64,000 bases of DNA from Tenacibaculum sp. MAR_2009_124 (lineage in GTDB: Bacteria; Bacteroidota; Bacteroidia; Flavobacteriales; Flavobacteriaceae): positions 253,001 to 317,000 of the forward strand of contig NZ_FNSF01000001.1 in the NCBI RefSeq assembly GCF_900105455.1, in the 5' to 3' direction. Under the pieces are notes generated by a model. The model did not search any database. It was given only the letters and a program-made list of their open reading frames with translations, and had not been told where the DNA came from. Both the position numbers and the translations under genes were made by a program. Within the stretch, counting starts at the first letter, position 1. Every line of letters starts with the position of its first letter. Positions 62,166-64,000 of the stretch are shown piece after piece.

Positions 62166-62915
62166 TTAAATGCGTTGCAAAGCTTCAATAACTTCGTTTT
62201 TCTTTCTTACAGAAACGGGAATCGATTGATTGTTTTGAAGAACAATATATCCGCCGTCTGACTTTATGAATTCTTTAACAAACTGTAAGTTAATAAGATG
62301 GCTCTGATGAACACGTAAGAAGTTATATTCCTTTAGAATGTCGGAGAAGTATTTCAAGGTCTTTCCGACTAAAATTTTCTTAGTATCATTCATGAAAAAT
62401 TCAGTATAATTATTGTCTGATTTACAGTGCATAATATCATCTAAATTCACCACAATTATCTTATCAGAGGAATTAAGTGATATTTTTTTGGGTCTTTGGT
62501 TGGGGTAAGAAATAGAATCTTGAAGTACCGATAATTGTTCTTTATTCGGAGATATTTGTGATTTCGCTTTTTTAATGGCATTACTCAAGTCTTCCGATGA
62601 ATAAGGTTTTAAAATGTAATCAATAGCTGCAAATTTAAAAGCTTTGATAGCGTATTCATCACTTGCCGTAACAAAAATAATTTTTGAAGATAGATTAGGA
62701 TGAATTTCTAGCACATCAAAACCAGTACCATCTCCAAGCATAATATCAAGAAAAAGAATATCTGGTTCTTGTTGCCTCAATAACTTAGAAGCTTCAACAA
62801 CACTTTTGCCTTTAGCTATAATTTCAATTTCGGGATGATTAATGGAGAGATCATTTTCTAACATTTCCAAAGCTGGTGAATAATCGTCAACAAGAATAGC
62901 GGTTAAATTTTTCAT
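62166..62915 (-). CDS. LytTR-family response regulator
   Basis: 249 aa. N-terminal receiver domain with the acidic pocket DD (10-11), phosphoacceptor D57 (FLDIML) and the switch Lys in LKPYSSE; C-terminal LytTR DNA-binding domain (about 145-245: KIIVVNLDDIMHCKSDNNYT, LRVHQSHLINLQFV). It lies 37 bp downstream of the LytS-type kinase gene and is its cognate regulator, probably transcribing extracellular or adhesion genes. Confidence 0.95.
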   Translation of the reverse strand: MKNLTAILVDDYSPALEMLENDLSINHPEIEIIAKGKSVVEASKLLRQQEPDILFLDIMLGDGTGFDVLEIHPNLSSKIIFVTASDEYAIKAFKFAAIDYILKPYSSEDLSNAIKKAKSQISPNKEQLSVLQDSISYPNQRPKKISLNSSDKIIVVNLDDIMHCKSDNNYTEFFMNDTKKILVGKTLKYFSDILKEYNFLRVHQSHLINLQFVKEFIKSDGGYIVLQNNQSIPVSVRKKNEVIEALQRI

Positions 62916-62952
62916 TTGTTTGTTTTTTATTGGTGCACTACAAATACCTTTT

Positions 62953-64000
62953 TTAAAAATCCGTTTTTAGCGGTATTTTAAACCAAACTTTAGTTCCCAG
63001 TATTTCTTGGTTTTCTTTTAATTCTGTAAAATTAATAGAAGTTTCTGAACCCAGGTTTTTAATTCTCTCTTTTGTTACTTTCAAAGCTAAAGAAGCATGC
63101 TCTTTTTTATTTTTTGCTTTTTGAGAATGGAATATACCAATACCATTATCAATAATTTCACAATGAAGAAAGTTTTTATAGTCGAAAAAATTAATAGTTA
63201 GTTTTCCGTCTTTTATGGATTTAATACCATGCTTAATGCTATTTTCCACAAATGGTTGAACTAGCATAGGCGGAATCATAATTTCTTCGGTATCTAATGA
63301 TAATTTTGTGTTTATTGTATAGGTGAATGAATCATGACTCATTTGTTGTTCAAGGCAAACATAGTTATCTAAAGTTTGAATTTCCTCTGCCAAGCTGATA
63401 TCATCTTTTCGTGAAGTATTTAGTACAGATCGTAAGAGACTTGAAAATTTAGAAATGGTACTATTTAAATCATCAACCTTTCCCGCATTTCCTAAAGCTT
63501 TAATCCCATTTAAAACATTGAATACAAAATGAGGGTTCATTTGTAATTGTAAGGCTTTTTGCTCTAAAGTCAATAGATGATTTTCTATTTGTAATTGCTT
63601 GATTTTTTCTTCATTTTTACCTTGAAGTTTTTTTACATAAAGAAAAATAAAGAATCCTATAATTGCTAAAAGAAAAACTCCAACAGACCATTTAAACCAT
63701 AATTTTTGATAAAAAGGTTTGTCAATATAAAATTGAAAATGGATGGGGGTACTTTCTTGTTGATTACTTACTTTCGATTGCACACTAAAGGTGTATTCAC
63801 CAGCACTTAAATTAGCTAAGTTGACAGAGCTTTTATTTGACCAAGGACTATAATCTCCATTAAGTTTATATCGATAAACAATGTTTTTTGGATTATTAAT
63901 GTCGATGGCTTTATATGAAAAAGCAAGATGATTTTTATGTGAAGGTAACTCAAAAACTTTATCATATCCATTAAAGCTAATACTATCGATGGGTTGGTGT
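62953..64000 (-). CDS. Sensor histidine kinase with Y_Y_Y domain (partial)
   Basis: The C-terminal ~349 residues of a large sensor kinase; the 5' end lies beyond the window. The open frame runs in from position 64000 with a Y_Y_Y domain (YKLNGDYSPWS), so an internal GTG at 63783 is not the start. A transmembrane helix follows (WSVGVFLLAIIGFFIFLYVK), a coiled coil, and a His_kinase/HATPase module: phosphoacceptor His in NPHFVFNVL, N-box NSIKHG, G-box DNGIG. Probably preceded upstream by a beta-propeller reg_prop domain as in related proteins. Partner of the LytTR regulator. Confidence 0.92.
   Translation of the reverse strand, partial: HQPIDSISFNGYDKVFELPSHKNHLAFSYKAIDINNPKNIVYRYKLNGDYSPWSNKSSVNLANLSAGEYTFSVQSKVSNQQESTPIHFQFYIDKPFYQKLWFKWSVGVFLLAIIGFFIFLYVKKLQGKNEEKIKQLQIENHLLTLEQKALQLQMNPHFVFNVLNGIKALGNAGKVDDLNSTISKFSSLLRSVLNTSRKDDISLAEEIQTLDNYVCLEQQMSHDSFTYTINTKLSLDTEEIMIPPMLVQPFVENSIKHGIKSIKDGKLTINFFDYKNFLHCEIIDNGIGIFHSQKAKNKKEHASLALKVTKERIKNLGSETSINFTELKENQEILGTKVWFKIPLKTDF

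Overview
The window looks like a low-GC marine member of the Flavobacteriaceae, Tenacibaculum-like. The grounds are AT-rich codon use, TAnnTTTG-type -7 promoter elements, many lipoproteins with short Bacteroidetes-type lipoboxes, two very large secreted proteins with type IX secretion (T9SS) C-terminal sorting domains, and LytTR signalling genes. The genus is inference; no rRNA is present.

Region by region. (1) 1-6.1 kb is a defence island. A retron (msr-msd RNA flanked by an 11-bp a1/a2 inverted repeat, then a YADD reverse transcriptase) is followed by a pentapeptide-repeat protein with C-terminal membrane segments, which I propose as its effector. Next come a 60-aa gene and a two-gene McrBC restriction system. 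(2) 6.1-11.9 kb is a repeat-rich zone. It has a 41-bp GC-rich tandem repeat, REP-like palindromes, a roughly 404-bp composite tandem repeat and other dispersed modules, with only two orphan genes. (3) 11.9-14.5 kb is an ABC ATPase / FtsX-like permease with a large His/Asp-rich loop / exported DUF3299-like protein operon, probably for zinc or another metal. It is followed by an AraC regulator and a lipoprotein gene broken by two in-frame TGA codons. (4) 16.7-41.6 kb is mostly ordinary chromosome: DinB-like protein, outer-membrane protein plus Big_2/DM13 lipoprotein, a 2345-aa T9SS metalloprotease, pyruvate dehydrogenase E2 and E1-alpha, VanX-like dipeptidase with a GT39-like membrane protein, serine hydrolase, PadR/PspC/DUF4870 envelope genes, an AIM24-like protein and a TlpA lipoprotein.

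(5) 42.7-59.6 kb is gene-poor and unusual. Between a 1207-aa T9SS protein with three exact-period 291-aa repeats, a few lipoproteins, an IS4-family insertion sequence and a LytTR membrane regulator lie many short minus-strand transcription units. At least five share a TAnnTTTG promoter, C-rich loops and a strong terminator hairpin, and look like a multi-copy small RNA family. Two paralogous copies of another roughly 215-bp hairpin element sit at 58.0 and 59.5 kb. Two short genes encode Cys-containing peptides with a shared leader ending in Gly-Gly, and these are probably secreted peptide or RiPP/bacteriocin-type precursors. (6) 59.9-64 kb returns to housekeeping: tRNA-Met, a START-like protein, class IV aminotransferase, YqgE/AlgH, and a LytTR response regulator with its LytS-type sensor kinase, which runs off the window.

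The most interesting candidates are the retron with its pentapeptide/membrane effector at the left end, and the C-rich-loop small RNA family interspersed with Gly-Gly peptide genes in the gene-poor region.
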